Source of the DNA: Pseudomonadota bacterium
Lineage (GTDB): Bacteria; Pseudomonadota; Gammaproteobacteria; Acidiferrobacterales; UBA6901
Reading direction: 5' to 3'
DNA length: 64,000 bases
Assembly (NCBI GenBank): GCA_021790335.1
Contig: JAJYEE010000005.1
Span: forward strand, 53,485-117,484
This document shows positions 56,674 to 64,000 of the stretch, piece after piece (the first letter of the stretch is position 1; every line of letters starts with the position of its first letter). Both the position numbers and the translations under genes were made by a program. The notes beneath the pieces are model-generated. The model saw only the letters and a program-made list of their open reading frames with translations, made no database searches and was not told the DNA's origin.

Positions 56674-57354
56674 TCAGTCTAAGGAGATGCGCAGTGCTGC
56701 GGCTGTGGCCCAGGGCGCGAAACCCAGCGCCAGCAGCAAAAAGGCTCCTAACAGGGAGAAATAGGCTTTGGTATCAAGACCCGAGGCACTGGCCGTGACG
56801 GCCCCCGCTCCGAAAATCAGAACCGGAGTATACAACGGCAGCACCAGCAGGGACAGCAGCACGCCTCCTCCCCGCACCCCGAGGGTGAGGGCGGCGCCGA
56901 CGCTGCCCAGGAGACTGAGGACGGGGGTGCCGAGAAGCAGCGTAACCGCCAGGGTTCCCATGGCGTGTGCAGGGAGGTTCAGCTGCATGGCCAACAGTGG
57001 GCTCAAAACCACCAGCAGCAGGCCGCTGGTCACCCAGTGAGCCGCAACTTTGGCGAAAACGAGGGGCGTCAGGGGGTGCGGACTCAGGGTCATCTGCTCC
57101 AGCGTGCCGTCGGCATGGTCACCGGCGAACAGTCGCCCCAGGGAGAGCATCGTGGCGAGCAGCGCGGCAACCCACAGGACCCCGGGCGCCAGCCTGCTCA
57201 GGACGTCCGGTTCGGGTCCGACGCCGAGCGGGAAAAGGCTTGAGACGATGACAAAAAACGCGAGTGGAGTTGCCACATCCGCAGGTTTGCGCGCTGCGAG
57301 GATCAGGTCGCGCTGGAAAATACAGCGGGCGGTGCCGAGCAGATTCTGGGACAT
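56674..57354 (-). CDS. ccmB: Heme exporter protein CcmB
   Basis: A 226-residue integral membrane protein with six helices: FQRDLILAARKPADVATPLAFFVIVSSLFPLGVG, LFAGDHADGTLEQMTLSP, and ALTLGVRGGGVLLSLLVLPLYTPVLIFGAGAV. It is the permease of the CcmABCD complex that releases holo-CcmE. Its start overlaps the ccmA stop by one base (57354). Confidence 0.95.
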   Translation of the reverse strand: MSQNLLGTARCIFQRDLILAARKPADVATPLAFFVIVSSLFPLGVGPEPDVLSRLAPGVLWVAALLATMLSLGRLFAGDHADGTLEQMTLSPHPLTPLVFAKVAAHWVTSGLLLVVLSPLLAMQLNLPAHAMGTLAVTLLLGTPVLSLLGSVGAALTLGVRGGGVLLSLLVLPLYTPVLIFGAGAVTASASGLDTKAYFSLLGAFLLLALGFAPWATAAALRISLD

Positions 57355-57965
57355 CAGGAGTCTAGCCTGATCTTGCTGATAGGTCCGGTCACTGCTAGCT
57401 CCTGGTGCGAGGTGATGACGACCAGTCCTCCGGCCGCGACATGAGCCGTCAGCCGTTCGTTCATGATCGCGCCGAAATGGACGTCGAGTGCCGTCAGGGG
57501 TTCATCCAGAATCCACAGCGGCTTGGTGACTACAAGCAGGCGCGCCAGCGCGAGACGCCGTTTCTGGCCCTGCGAAAGAAACTTCGCCGGCAGCCGTGCC
57601 GCCTTGGTCAGACCGACCCGCTCCAGCGCCGCGGCGATGTCGGCGTGAGAGTCCGCGCCGCCGACGCAGGTACCGAACCGCAGGTTTTCGGCGGCGCTGA
57701 GATCGCCCTGAATGCCGTTTGCGTGTCCGATATAGCAGAGCTGACTGCGATAATCGTCCGCAAGCTGACCGATCGGGGTTCCTTGCCATCGCACTTCCCC
57801 GTCTGCCGGCTGGGACAGCCCGCAAAGCGTACGCAGCAGCGTGGTCTTGCCGCTTCCGTTGGCACCCTGAACATAGAGCAATTCACCCGGCTGTACCGAG
57901 AAGGACAGCTTTTCGAACAGCGCCCGGTCCCCGCGCGAGCAGGTTAAATCGACGACTTGCAGCAA
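57354..57965 (-). CDS. ccmA: Heme exporter ATP-binding protein CcmA
   Basis: A 203-residue ABC ATPase with Walker A VQGANGSGKTTLLR, signature LSQGQKRRLALARL and Walker B WILDEPLTALD. It powers release of holo-CcmE. I take TTG 57965 (QVVDLTCSRGDRALFEKLSF context) as start because CGGAGGGG lies directly upstream; an ATG at 58013 would add residues that overlap the tRNA fragment and lack a ribosome site. It is the first gene of the minus-strand ccmABCDEG unit, so the promoter lies within or next to the tRNA-like repeat. Confidence 0.93.
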   Translation of the reverse strand: MLQVVDLTCSRGDRALFEKLSFSVQPGELLYVQGANGSGKTTLLRTLCGLSQPADGEVRWQGTPIGQLADDYRSQLCYIGHANGIQGDLSAAENLRFGTCVGGADSHADIAAALERVGLTKAARLPAKFLSQGQKRRLALARLLVVTKPLWILDEPLTALDVHFGAIMNERLTAHVAAGGLVVITSHQELAVTGPISKIRLDS

Positions 57966-57991
57966 TTGGCCCCTCCGTATCTGCGGGATAA

Positions 57992-58036
57992 TGGTGCCCC
58001 GGAGACGAATCAAACGCCCGACCTGCCACCTAGGAG
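57992..58036 (-). repeat. tRNA-Arg(CCT) 3'-end fragment, left boundary repeat
   Basis: On the minus strand this reads from a CTCCTAGG anticodon-loop-like start through AGGTC, a T-arm (GGGCG, loop TTTGATT, CGTCT) and acceptor strand CCGGGGC-A-CCA. It is the 3' half of a tRNA-Arg(CCT) gene, with a C-to-T change in the T-loop and no 5' half. A second diverged copy in the same orientation lies at 63595-63640. Such direct repeats are the footprint of tRNA-targeting integration. Confidence 0.75.
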
Positions 58037-58588
58037 GCGTAAAACCGCCTTTTTGGCATCAACAACTTGGCTCGATATCTTTGTAAAATCCATACTTTAG
58101 CATCACGTTAGCTAACGCCAACTTACGTAATATTCCGCTCTCACTATACCAAAAATGTACCAAAATCGGGGGCCACATTCTGTGGCTTTTCCAGCGGCAG
58201 GTCACAAATTGCGCCCAGATATAGCTGACCGCACCGCACCAAAACCGGCAAGTTTCTGAATTTTTTGGATTTTCTGACGAACGGTGAAATGTCTCAAAAA
58301 ACAATGGCTACACATTGTCAATGTACGATTGTAGGGTATTGATATCATATATAACAATAACTTATGGTAGACAACATATATTCCGGGCGGCATGCTTACA
58401 CCAGAAACAAAAAGGCCCTCGGCGGCTCGCAACCGACGGGGGCCGGGTCCGGCCAGGAAGAGGGCCGGGGGTACTGCTTCTGCAAAAATCGGTATAGCGG
58501 GTGTATCGTCACAATTATACGCCCCCGAATCTCTCCCGTGCCGGTGTTTTCGAGTCCGACCTAGCGGGTCGGGCGGTGGAGATTGCCT
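58037..58588. other. AT-rich island end, no clear gene
   Basis: 552 bases just inside the left repeat. Up to about 58400 it is AT-rich, with an ACAATG-6-CATTGT dyad at 58301-58318 and a run of alternating A/T near 58345. Short frames on both strands have no ribosome sites. It may contain the integrase arm sites or a decayed gene. Confidence 0.4.
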
Positions 58589-58753
58589 GTGCAAAAAACA
58601 CTTTCTGCTGTTCAGCTCGGGGAGTTAGTCGGTGTCAGTCCCCAATCCTTCCGTTACACGGTCTGCCGCGTGCCCCGGGGTGGGCGGGTGCTGCTGTCCG
58701 GCCGGTTGCCCTCAAGATGGTTTATGGGCCGGGGGATGCGGGGGAGCCGGTGA
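58589..58753 (+). CDS. Possible small helix-turn-helix protein
   Basis: A 54-codon frame starting GTG 58589 with GGAG seven bases upstream. The product begins QKTLSAVQLGELVGVSPQSF, which looks like a helix-turn-helix of the excisionase/AlpA or transposase N-terminal type. The frame then turns basic and low-complexity. In another frame the region continues ALKMVYGPGDAGEPVITIMLPGED to 58782, so the original protein may have been longer and is now frame-broken. It does not match a family I can name. Confidence 0.3.
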   Translation: MQKTLSAVQLGELVGVSPQSFRYTVCRVPRGGRVLLSGRLPSRWFMGRGMRGSR

Positions 58754-58759
58754 TCACGA

Positions 58760-59902
58760 TCATGCTGCCGGGCGAGGACTAGCCGGCGTGTCCGGCGCTG
58801 CCGTGATGCCCTGGTCCCGGACTTCTAGACCGTCCAAGAACCTGGCGGTCGACTGCGGTCGTGCCCCGTTCTTCTTGCGATATGCAGTCGGCTGGTGATA
58901 CACACTGCGGTAGAAATCGCAGTTCCGACAAACCGGCCGGAAAAATCCCTGCTCCTGGATCAGCTCCATGTAGAGCTCATTTTTTCTCGAAAGGATATCC
59001 TTTAGAGGAGTTGTGGCGATGTTGCCGATCTGCAGGGTCGCATCGACATCCCGGCAGGAGCAGCCGTTGACAACCCGGTCGCCATCACCTGAAAGCCGTC
59101 AAAAAGCTTGGCGCACGGTCCGAGCTTCGGAAGGGTGTCATCGTCCCAGATCTTGATGTTGAGTCCGGCAACATCATCTTCGGTGATCATCCCGCCCCAG
59201 TTGTTGTACAGGCCATGCGAGGGGTTGACGGACACACCCAATGCTCTCAGCCGATCCACTAGTACCATGAGATCGCTACTCGACGTTTTCGGAACGTCGA
59301 ACGTCGACCGCCACCCGATCGCGAGCGAGAACGGCCACGAGTCCTTGAGGCTGATAAGGGTTTCGAGATTCGAAAGAAGCCGCCGATAAATCTTGGGCGA
59401 AGACTTGGCAATCTCGACAAAGCTCTTTTCGTCATGGCCATAGATGCTAATTACCAGCGATGACAGCTTCTTCACTGTAACCAGCTCGCGGACTTTCTTG
59501 GCATCGACAACAGTGAAGTTCGTGAAGAAATGATAGGCTTGGACCTGCGGGTGCGAATCGAGAAACCGGAATTTGTTAAAGACATTCTTGTCCATGAACA
59601 CATCCCCCGTGGTCGGGGTGAGTCCAAATTCCCGGAACCCCAATTGCAACGCCTGCTCGACGCAATCCCGAAACATCCCGTCCGGCATGCTTACCCGAGG
59701 CGATCGCTTTTTCTCAATAGGCACAAAAGCGGCATTTCAGGTTGCAGGCACTGCTTGTTTCAATGCAGAACGCGGCCCGACCTGTCGGAAGGAATTCCCG
59801 CTTCAGCCATTTGTTCAGCCTAAGCTCTGCTGGCATCAGGTAGGAGCATTTGATTTTTTTCTCGATCAGGCGGAGAGCGGCTTTAGCGTTCATGGGCACC
59901 AT
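58760..59902 (-). pseudogene. Radical SAM/SPASM enzyme, frame broken twice
   Basis: Three consecutive frames on the minus strand form one protein of about 380 residues. From ATG 59902 (or 59893) the N-terminus ends in CIETSSACNLKCRFCAY, with the CxxxCxxC radical SAM cluster site. One extra T at about 59713-59720 breaks the frame; removal gives YEKKRSPRVSMPDGMFRDCV. The middle part continues with GLTPTTGDVF and GPCAKLFDGFQV. A second break at about 59095 separates it from the C-terminal DGDRVVNGCSCRDVDATLQIG and RPVCRNCDFYRSVYHQP, a SPASM auxiliary-cluster domain, ending at 58760. All cysteines are kept, so decay is recent or due to sequence error. SPASM enzymes modify peptides, proteins or sugars; the substrate here is unknown and no precursor peptide was found. 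Confidence 0.78.
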
Positions 59903-60239
59903 TCCGGATCACGAGCCTGGCCTGGACCGGGCACATACCGGGTCGGGGTAGAGAGAGGAGGGCGGGTGGAGGCATTGCCCGATAGCGCCTCAATCCGTTG
60001 TCCATCAAAAAATGCCTCTCAAAGATATTCATCTTTTAACACGTTAACACGCGACCCTTGACTGTCCAAGTCGATGGGGCGCGGTCCCAAGGTAAATTTG
60101 TTCTCCAGTCACCCAGCTGGCGCGCCTGAGTTTTCTGTCATCCGCAAGCAGGCGAAGACGCCGCGGATGCGAAGCGATGGTTTGCGCATCATCCCGGCGA
60201 TGGCTTGTCCGGGTTGCCGGAATGATCCGGGAAATCCGG
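59903..60239. other. Island intergenic stretch
   Basis: About 340 bases upstream of the radical SAM relic with no recognisable gene. The promoter of that gene would be here. Confidence 0.35.
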
Positions 60240-60545
60240 TGGGCAAGCGTCGAAGGCGGGTGATATTTTCGGGACCGAAGCCGGTGCGATAAGGTTTCCG
60301 GCAAGGGCACGGGATGTTTGAGGCGGGTCTGCCGGTCGATGCCGATACGCCGCGGGAGTACGCGCGAACCCAGGGTCGGGTGGTGCCAGCCGGGCAGGAT
60401 CAGGAACCGGCCGTTGTCGACGATAAGCTTGAGCCGGCGGTACCGAAAGCGGAAGTCCCGCCCGATCCGGCGATCTCGTGCGCCACATTTCAGGGCCGCC
60501 GCCGACATGCCTGGTTGCCGTAACCCACTGATCGCACCCCGTCGC
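60240..60545 (-). pseudogene. DUF4338/DruA-type protein relic
   Basis: On the minus strand one frame reads AAALKCGARDRRIG, then KLIVDNGRFLILPGWHHPTLGSRVL and RIGIDRQTRLKHPVPLPETL, ending near SRKYH. These segments follow the DUF4338 pattern (AAxKxxxRDRxIGW, VVxNxRFLILPWVRVPxLASHVL, LxxDWxxRxxxPVxLLET), the family of DruA from the Druantia defence system and of related transposase-like proteins. The N-terminus is missing and the C-terminal part is eroded; other frames carry fragments. It is best seen as a dead relic of a mobile-element gene. Confidence 0.55.
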
Positions 60546-61055
60546 GACATACCCCATGGTCTTGCCTCTCTTCGGCACTGCACCAGGGTGGTGACAGCCC
60601 GCCATCTGCCCCTGACAGCGTGCCCCTTCGCCCCGCTCCAGCGGGCGTAACCCGATTTCCGCGAGCGCTTCGCTGCCGGGTTTCGTGAGTTCCATCCCGC
60701 TACTGATAGCGGGATCGTTCGACTCTGTTCTGCTTCCGGTACCAACCTGCTGATTACCTGTTGGTTTCTTTACTGGGGAAATTCACCGTGGGCACGGTCC
60801 CTGAGTGCTAACCAGTAGCAATGGGCAACCTGTTGGCTGGACATTGGATCACCCAAACAATCGCTATATGTTTGCTGATTGCTGCGGACATTGTCGAATC
60901 GCGATCAAATGCCGCGACGCGCGACATTGCTGTCATCCTCGAAAATGTGTGGAGTGTACGCGGTCAGATTTTGCACCGATTAGGCAGGCGTCACCTCGCG
61001 TTGGCGGCGCAATTTCGTTAGCACTTCGTGATCCCGCGCCTGGCGGCGAGAGCGC
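60546..61055. other. Island intergenic stretch
   Basis: 510 bases with no gene I can support. A short duplicate-like pattern around 60750-60830 (CCTGTTGGTTTC, CCTGTTGGCTGG) was seen but not interpreted. Confidence 0.3.
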
Positions 61056-61745
61056 TTACCGGAGTTCCGTGAGGGCAATCCCGAAGACGGTACGAAGACC
61101 CCTTTCTCCGGTCGGCGTGATTCGCACGGCGCGGCTGTCGAGGTGGTGTTCGATCCATTGAAGAGCGAGGCAGTGTTCATGGATCGCGATGCCGACGGTG
61201 CCGGCCAGGTGATGCCGGCGTTCGCTCCAGTCGATGCAGGTGCGGCAGGCGGGATGCAGCCGGATTCGCGAAACGTTGATACCCCAGGATTCAAGAAAGG
61301 CGAGCCCTTCGGTCGTGACGTGGGCGATCTCCCCGTCGAGCACGACCGCGCGTATCCGCACTAGCGCATCGCATATCGCCACGCCCAAGCGCCCGGCGAG
61401 GTGGTTGTAGCAGGTTCGGGCCTCTTGCAGGACCGGATCGGCGTGAAAGCGCATGACGGCCGGGGGAGAGACGGCGGCGACCGCCATCACTGCCTCGAGC
61501 ATCGAGGCGACTTCCACCGAAGCGATGCGGTAATAGCGATGCCGGCCCTGGCGCACCACGGTTACCAACCCTGCTTGTTCCAGGCGCGCGAGGTGACCGC
61601 TCGCGGTCTGAGCAGTGACGTCGGCGCAGGCGGCCAGTTCACCGGCGGGCAGGGCGCGACCGTCACCCAGCGCGAGCAACATGTGCGCCCGCGCCGGCTC
61701 CCCGACCAACGCCGCGATCTCGGCCACCCAATCTGCATTCGACAC
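61056..61745 (-). CDS. ArsR-family transcriptional regulator
   Basis: A 229-residue protein with an N-terminal winged-helix of the ArsR type (VGEPARAHMLLALGDGRALPAGELAACADVTAQTASGHLARLEQAGLVTVVRQGRHRYYRI) and a C-terminal domain with cysteines and histidines (HPACRTCIDWSERRHHLAG) that may bind metal or another ligand. I take the GTG at 61745 (SNADWVAEI) with GAGGTGA five bases upstream; an ATG at 61778 is in frame. Length and domain layout fit longer ArsR proteins paired with MFS exporters. It is divergent from the MFS gene with a strong inverted repeat between them, so it likely represses both. Confidence 0.88.
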   Translation of the reverse strand: MSNADWVAEIAALVGEPARAHMLLALGDGRALPAGELAACADVTAQTASGHLARLEQAGLVTVVRQGRHRYYRIASVEVASMLEAVMAVAAVSPPAVMRFHADPVLQEARTCYNHLAGRLGVAICDALVRIRAVVLDGEIAHVTTEGLAFLESWGINVSRIRLHPACRTCIDWSERRHHLAGTVGIAIHEHCLALQWIEHHLDSRAVRITPTGERGLRTVFGIALTELR

Positions 61746-61788
61746 GATACTCACCTCTTCAAGTCCAGCATAGCGCATCCGGCTGGCG

Positions 61789-61812
61789 ACGCTTCGGCGC
61801 CGGCCGAAGCGT
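61789..61812. promoter_or_regulatory. Inverted repeat between arsR-type and MFS genes
   Basis: Arms ACGCTTCGGC and GCCGAAGCGT are exact complements separated by four bases (GCCG). The dyad lies 44 bases upstream of the regulator start and 88 bases upstream of the MFS start, the expected place for an ArsR-type operator. Confidence 0.6.
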
Positions 61813-61899
61813 TCCGTTACTACCGGCCATAAACTCCGCTGCAAAATGCCGACCTTAAGCCCGAGGCCGGCGCAAGCCCGGCATACCAAAGGAGACTGG

Positions 61900-63249
61900 A
61901 TGGCGGCGACGACGGCGGGCGCGAGCACGGAGATTAGAAATCGGCGTGTAGCCCTTGTGGTTCTCTGCTTAGGGGTCTTGATGATTCAGGCGGACACTTC
62001 GGTGGTCAATCTGGCGGTACACGCCATCGGCGTTGCGCTTCACGCGCCTCTGGCGACGCTGCAATGGACGGTCGACGGCTACAACCTGACCTACACGCTG
62101 TTCCTGATGTCGGGCGGTACGCTCGCTGATCTCTACGGCCGCCGGCAGATGCTGCGGCTCGGCGCTGGTCTGTTCACGCTAGGTGCGGCAGTCTCTGGTC
62201 TGGCACCGGATGCGGCGATGCTGGTCAGCGGGCGCGTAGTCGCGGGTCTCGGCGCGGCGTTGCTAGTACCGAGCAGCCTCGCACTCATCCGCGTCATTTG
62301 GACCGATTCGCGCGAGCGTGCGCATGCCATCGGGATTTGGGCGGGCATGAACGGCGCGGCTTTCGTGTTCGGTCCGACCCTCGGGGGTCTGCTGATTGCG
62401 GTCTCTGGCTGGCGCAGCGTATTCCTTCTGATCATTCCGATCGGGCTCGCCGTGTGGATACTGGCCCCGCGTATCCCCGAGTCGGCCGATCCGCTCGGAC
62501 GGCGACTCGACCTGCCCGGTCAGCTACTTGCCGGCTTGGGTCTCGGCGGGCTCGCATTGGCAGCGATCGGCCACGGTGAGCTTGCCGTCGTCAGCGCGAT
62601 CGTGGGCGGGATATGCGTCGGCGGATTCGTGTGGGTCGAGCACCGGGCCGGTGACGGCGCGATGATGCCACTCATGGTGTTTCGCCATCGTGCCCTGATC
62701 GGGGCGATCACTGTGGCCGCAGCCATGACTTTTGGGATGTATGGCGTGCTGTTTCTGCTGCCGCTCATGTGGCTGCGGTTTCATGTCCTGGACGTAGCGC
62801 AGGCCGGCGCGGCATTGATGCCCATGTCCATCGCATTCGTCGCGCTTTCGCACAGATCCGGCGCCTGGAGTCACCGTGTCGGGGCGCGCGCGATGATGGC
62901 CAGCGGCATGGCCCTGATTGGTGTCGGGATCACCATTCTGGCCCTTACTGATGCAGGTCGCCCGCTCGCACTCGCCGAGCTCGGACTGCTCCTCACCGGC
63001 ATTGGCATGGCACTCAACACCGGCCCGTTGCTCGCTGTGGCAGTTGCTGCGGTGGAACCGTCGCGCGCCGGCACAGCATCCGCCCTGGTCAACACTGCGC
63101 GTATGGTGGGTGCAACCTTCGGGGTGGCGGTGTTAGGCGCCGTCTATGCCAAGGTCGGAAACAGCGCAGGATTCGCACTCGCCATGTGCCTCGGCGGTTT
63201 GGCGGCGTTTCTTGGCGTGGTGCTGGCGGTGAAGTCAATCCACGTATGA
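61900..63249 (+). CDS. MFS drug/solute exporter (DHA2-like)
   Basis: A 449-residue transporter with about 13-14 membrane helices. Motif A of the major facilitator superfamily is seen in SGGTLADLYGRRQML, and the DHA2-type VDGYNLTYTLFLM and VVNLAVHAIGVALHAPLATLQW patterns are clear in the first helices. Proteins of this type export drugs or small molecules with protons. AAAGGAGA lies five bases before ATG 61900. Divergent from the ArsR-type regulator, so expression is probably induced by the substrate. The pair is the only clearly intact cargo of the island. The substrate is unknown. Confidence 0.9.
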   Translation: MAATTAGASTEIRNRRVALVVLCLGVLMIQADTSVVNLAVHAIGVALHAPLATLQWTVDGYNLTYTLFLMSGGTLADLYGRRQMLRLGAGLFTLGAAVSGLAPDAAMLVSGRVVAGLGAALLVPSSLALIRVIWTDSRERAHAIGIWAGMNGAAFVFGPTLGGLLIAVSGWRSVFLLIIPIGLAVWILAPRIPESADPLGRRLDLPGQLLAGLGLGGLALAAIGHGELAVVSAIVGGICVGGFVWVEHRAGDGAMMPLMVFRHRALIGAITVAAAMTFGMYGVLFLLPLMWLRFHVLDVAQAGAALMPMSIAFVALSHRSGAWSHRVGARAMMASGMALIGVGITILALTDAGRPLALAELGLLLTGIGMALNTGPLLAVAVAAVEPSRAGTASALVNTARMVGATFGVAVLGAVYAKVGNSAGFALAMCLGGLAAFLGVVLAVKSIHV

Positions 63250-63594
63250 CGGCAGGCTTCCAAATTGACCTCGTACCGGAATCGAGGAAGAGGAAGAACG
63301 TGGAATTCGAGGAAACCAAACAAGGCTGGCGTGCGGCCGTCTGAATGCGACCACGTTCAAGGAATCGAGCGCGCCTGACGTGGACGAACCAGAGGTCCGG
63401 GCGAGGGGTCTTTGTCGCTTTTGGTGTCCGGCCAGCAATCGACATTGACAAGTTGAGATTCGGCACACAGCTCGATGCGGTGCGCGAGAGCGCGATGCAA
63501 CCGGGGCCGCCATTGTCAGACTCAATTGGCCAGCATTGATTATGCCGAAATCACCAATGACCCCCTGTTATGTGCTGCTAAGTATTTGAAAATA
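63250..63594. other. Possible decayed gene remnants
   Basis: 345 bases after the MFS gene. Short frames read like protein (for example FQIDLVPESRKRKNVEFEE) but no full gene or known family can be recognised. Confidence 0.3.
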
Positions 63595-63640
63595 TGGTGC
63601 CCCGAACACGAATCGAACGTGCGACCTGCCGCTTAGGAGC
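63595..63640 (-). repeat. tRNA-Arg(CCT) 3'-end fragment, right boundary repeat
   Basis: On the minus strand: CTCCTAAGCGGC (anticodon loop with CCT and 3' stem), AGGTC, T-arm GCACG-TTCGATT-CGTGT, and acceptor TCGGGGC-A-CCA. The T-loop is normal, but the 5' half of the tRNA is missing and the 5' anticodon-stem strand does not pair. It is a direct, imperfect copy of 57992-58036 and bounds the 5.6-kb island. Confidence 0.75.
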
Positions 63641-63880
63641 GGGTTCAGGGCGCGTTAAGAATCAGTGATTTGCCGGAGGAGTGCTGTTTCGTCAACGACT
63701 TACGTTGACTCTGAGACACCCACATTTACTTAAATAGACTCTGCGTTTACGCCAAATTTACACCACGAATGCGGGTATTGGTTTGCCAGTTCTGAACAAG
63801 GGTATTGGCTAGAGCTGGGGATAACCAAACGCCTGAACCACGTCTAGTTTTGAGGAGGCCCCATTCTTCTCAAAGGGTAA

Positions 63881-64000
63881 CTACTCACCCGGTTCAGCGT
63901 ACAGCTGACCGGAGAGAGCCATTTGGATAGCAACCAGGGGGTTGACGCCACGGTTGGCCATGGTCTGCAGATAGCTGGAGATGCGGCAGTACGCTTGGGC
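63881..64000 (-). CDS. C-terminus of a transposase-like protein, runs off the window
   Basis: The last 39 codons of a minus-strand gene: AQAYCRISSYLQTMANRG, then VNPLVAIQMALSGQLY, stop at 63881. The YCRISSYLxTxxxxGxNxLxAI pattern resembles the ends of IS66-group and related transposases, but the fragment is short. The gene extends beyond 64000. It lies 240 bases outside the right tRNA fragment, as expected for a second mobile element in tandem. Confidence 0.4.
   Translation of the reverse strand, partial: AQAYCRISSYLQTMANRGVNPLVAIQMALSGQLYAEPGE

Noticed and set aside
57992..58036. Functional tRNA-Arg gene
   Set aside because: Only the 3' half is present; the T-loop is mutated and no 5' half follows, so it is an integration scar.
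58059..58304. 81-codon frame on the minus strand after the left repeat
   Set aside because: Cys/Trp-rich odd composition, no ribosome site, overlaps likely integrase arm DNA.
63595..63640. Functional tRNA-Arg gene
   Set aside because: The 5' half and the D-arm are missing and the 5' anticodon-stem strand does not pair.

Overview
This is a GC-rich, gene-dense stretch of bacterial chromosome. The gene content points to a gammaproteobacterium: a pepA-holC-valS cluster, lptF-lptG, system I cytochrome c maturation (ccmA-I), a prkA(yeaG)-yeaH-spoVR(ycgB) operon, and a ybhP/clsB-like pair. A free-living, possibly chemolithotrophic, high-GC lineage is plausible, but that is inference from gene content; no rRNA or species marker is present.

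Layout. 0-6.7 kb: a small holin-family membrane protein, an SLC13/ArsB-type permease, an hsp20-lon proteostasis pair, then two genes that each look intact apart from one reading-frame break (a histidine phosphatase and an unknown). 6.8-16.7 kb: PEP carboxylase, an orphan MbcA/ParS-type antitoxin-like gene, a very large FAD/4Fe-4S oxidoreductase, a PilZ protein, a YbaK-type deacylase and a divergent PRPP synthetase. 16.7-21 kb: a phosphotransferase-fold protein, an EEP nuclease/phosphatase overlapping a cardiolipin synthase, and an RNase Z-like hydrolase. 21.0-25.6 kb: a complete candidate selenoneine pathway: SenA (EgtB-like), SenB (selenosugar synthase) and a selenophosphate synthetase fused to an FAD oxidoreductase. 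25.6-33 kb: a lipoprotein FKBP, aminopeptidase N, several small unknown genes and a YihY membrane protein. 33.4-41.6 kb: a possible small protein with a near-ideal ribosome site, the spoVR-yeaH-prkA operon, a MarR regulator and an ExeA-like ATPase. 41.8-50.6 kb: valS, an unknown proline/alanine-rich protein, holC, pepA, lptFG and an RDD protein. 50.6-58 kb: an AT-rich gap with a tight DnaA-box cluster, then ccmFHI on the plus strand converging on ccmABCDEG on the minus strand.

58.0-63.6 kb is an accessory island. It is bounded by two direct, imperfect copies of the 3' half of a tRNA-Arg(CCT) gene, the usual footprint of tRNA-targeting integrases. Inside are a doubly frame-broken radical SAM/SPASM enzyme, a relic of a DUF4338 (DruA-type) protein, a tiny helix-turn-helix-like ORF, and an intact divergent ArsR regulator/MFS exporter pair with a strong inverted repeat between them. 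A transposase C-terminus runs off the right edge. The intact tRNA and an integrase are predicted to lie beyond the right end.

The most interesting elements are the rearranged sen locus (senA and senB divergent over 38 bp, SelD as an oxidoreductase fusion), the tRNA-bounded island, the DnaA-box cluster far from usual origin genes, and perfect palindromes next to lptF and pepN.
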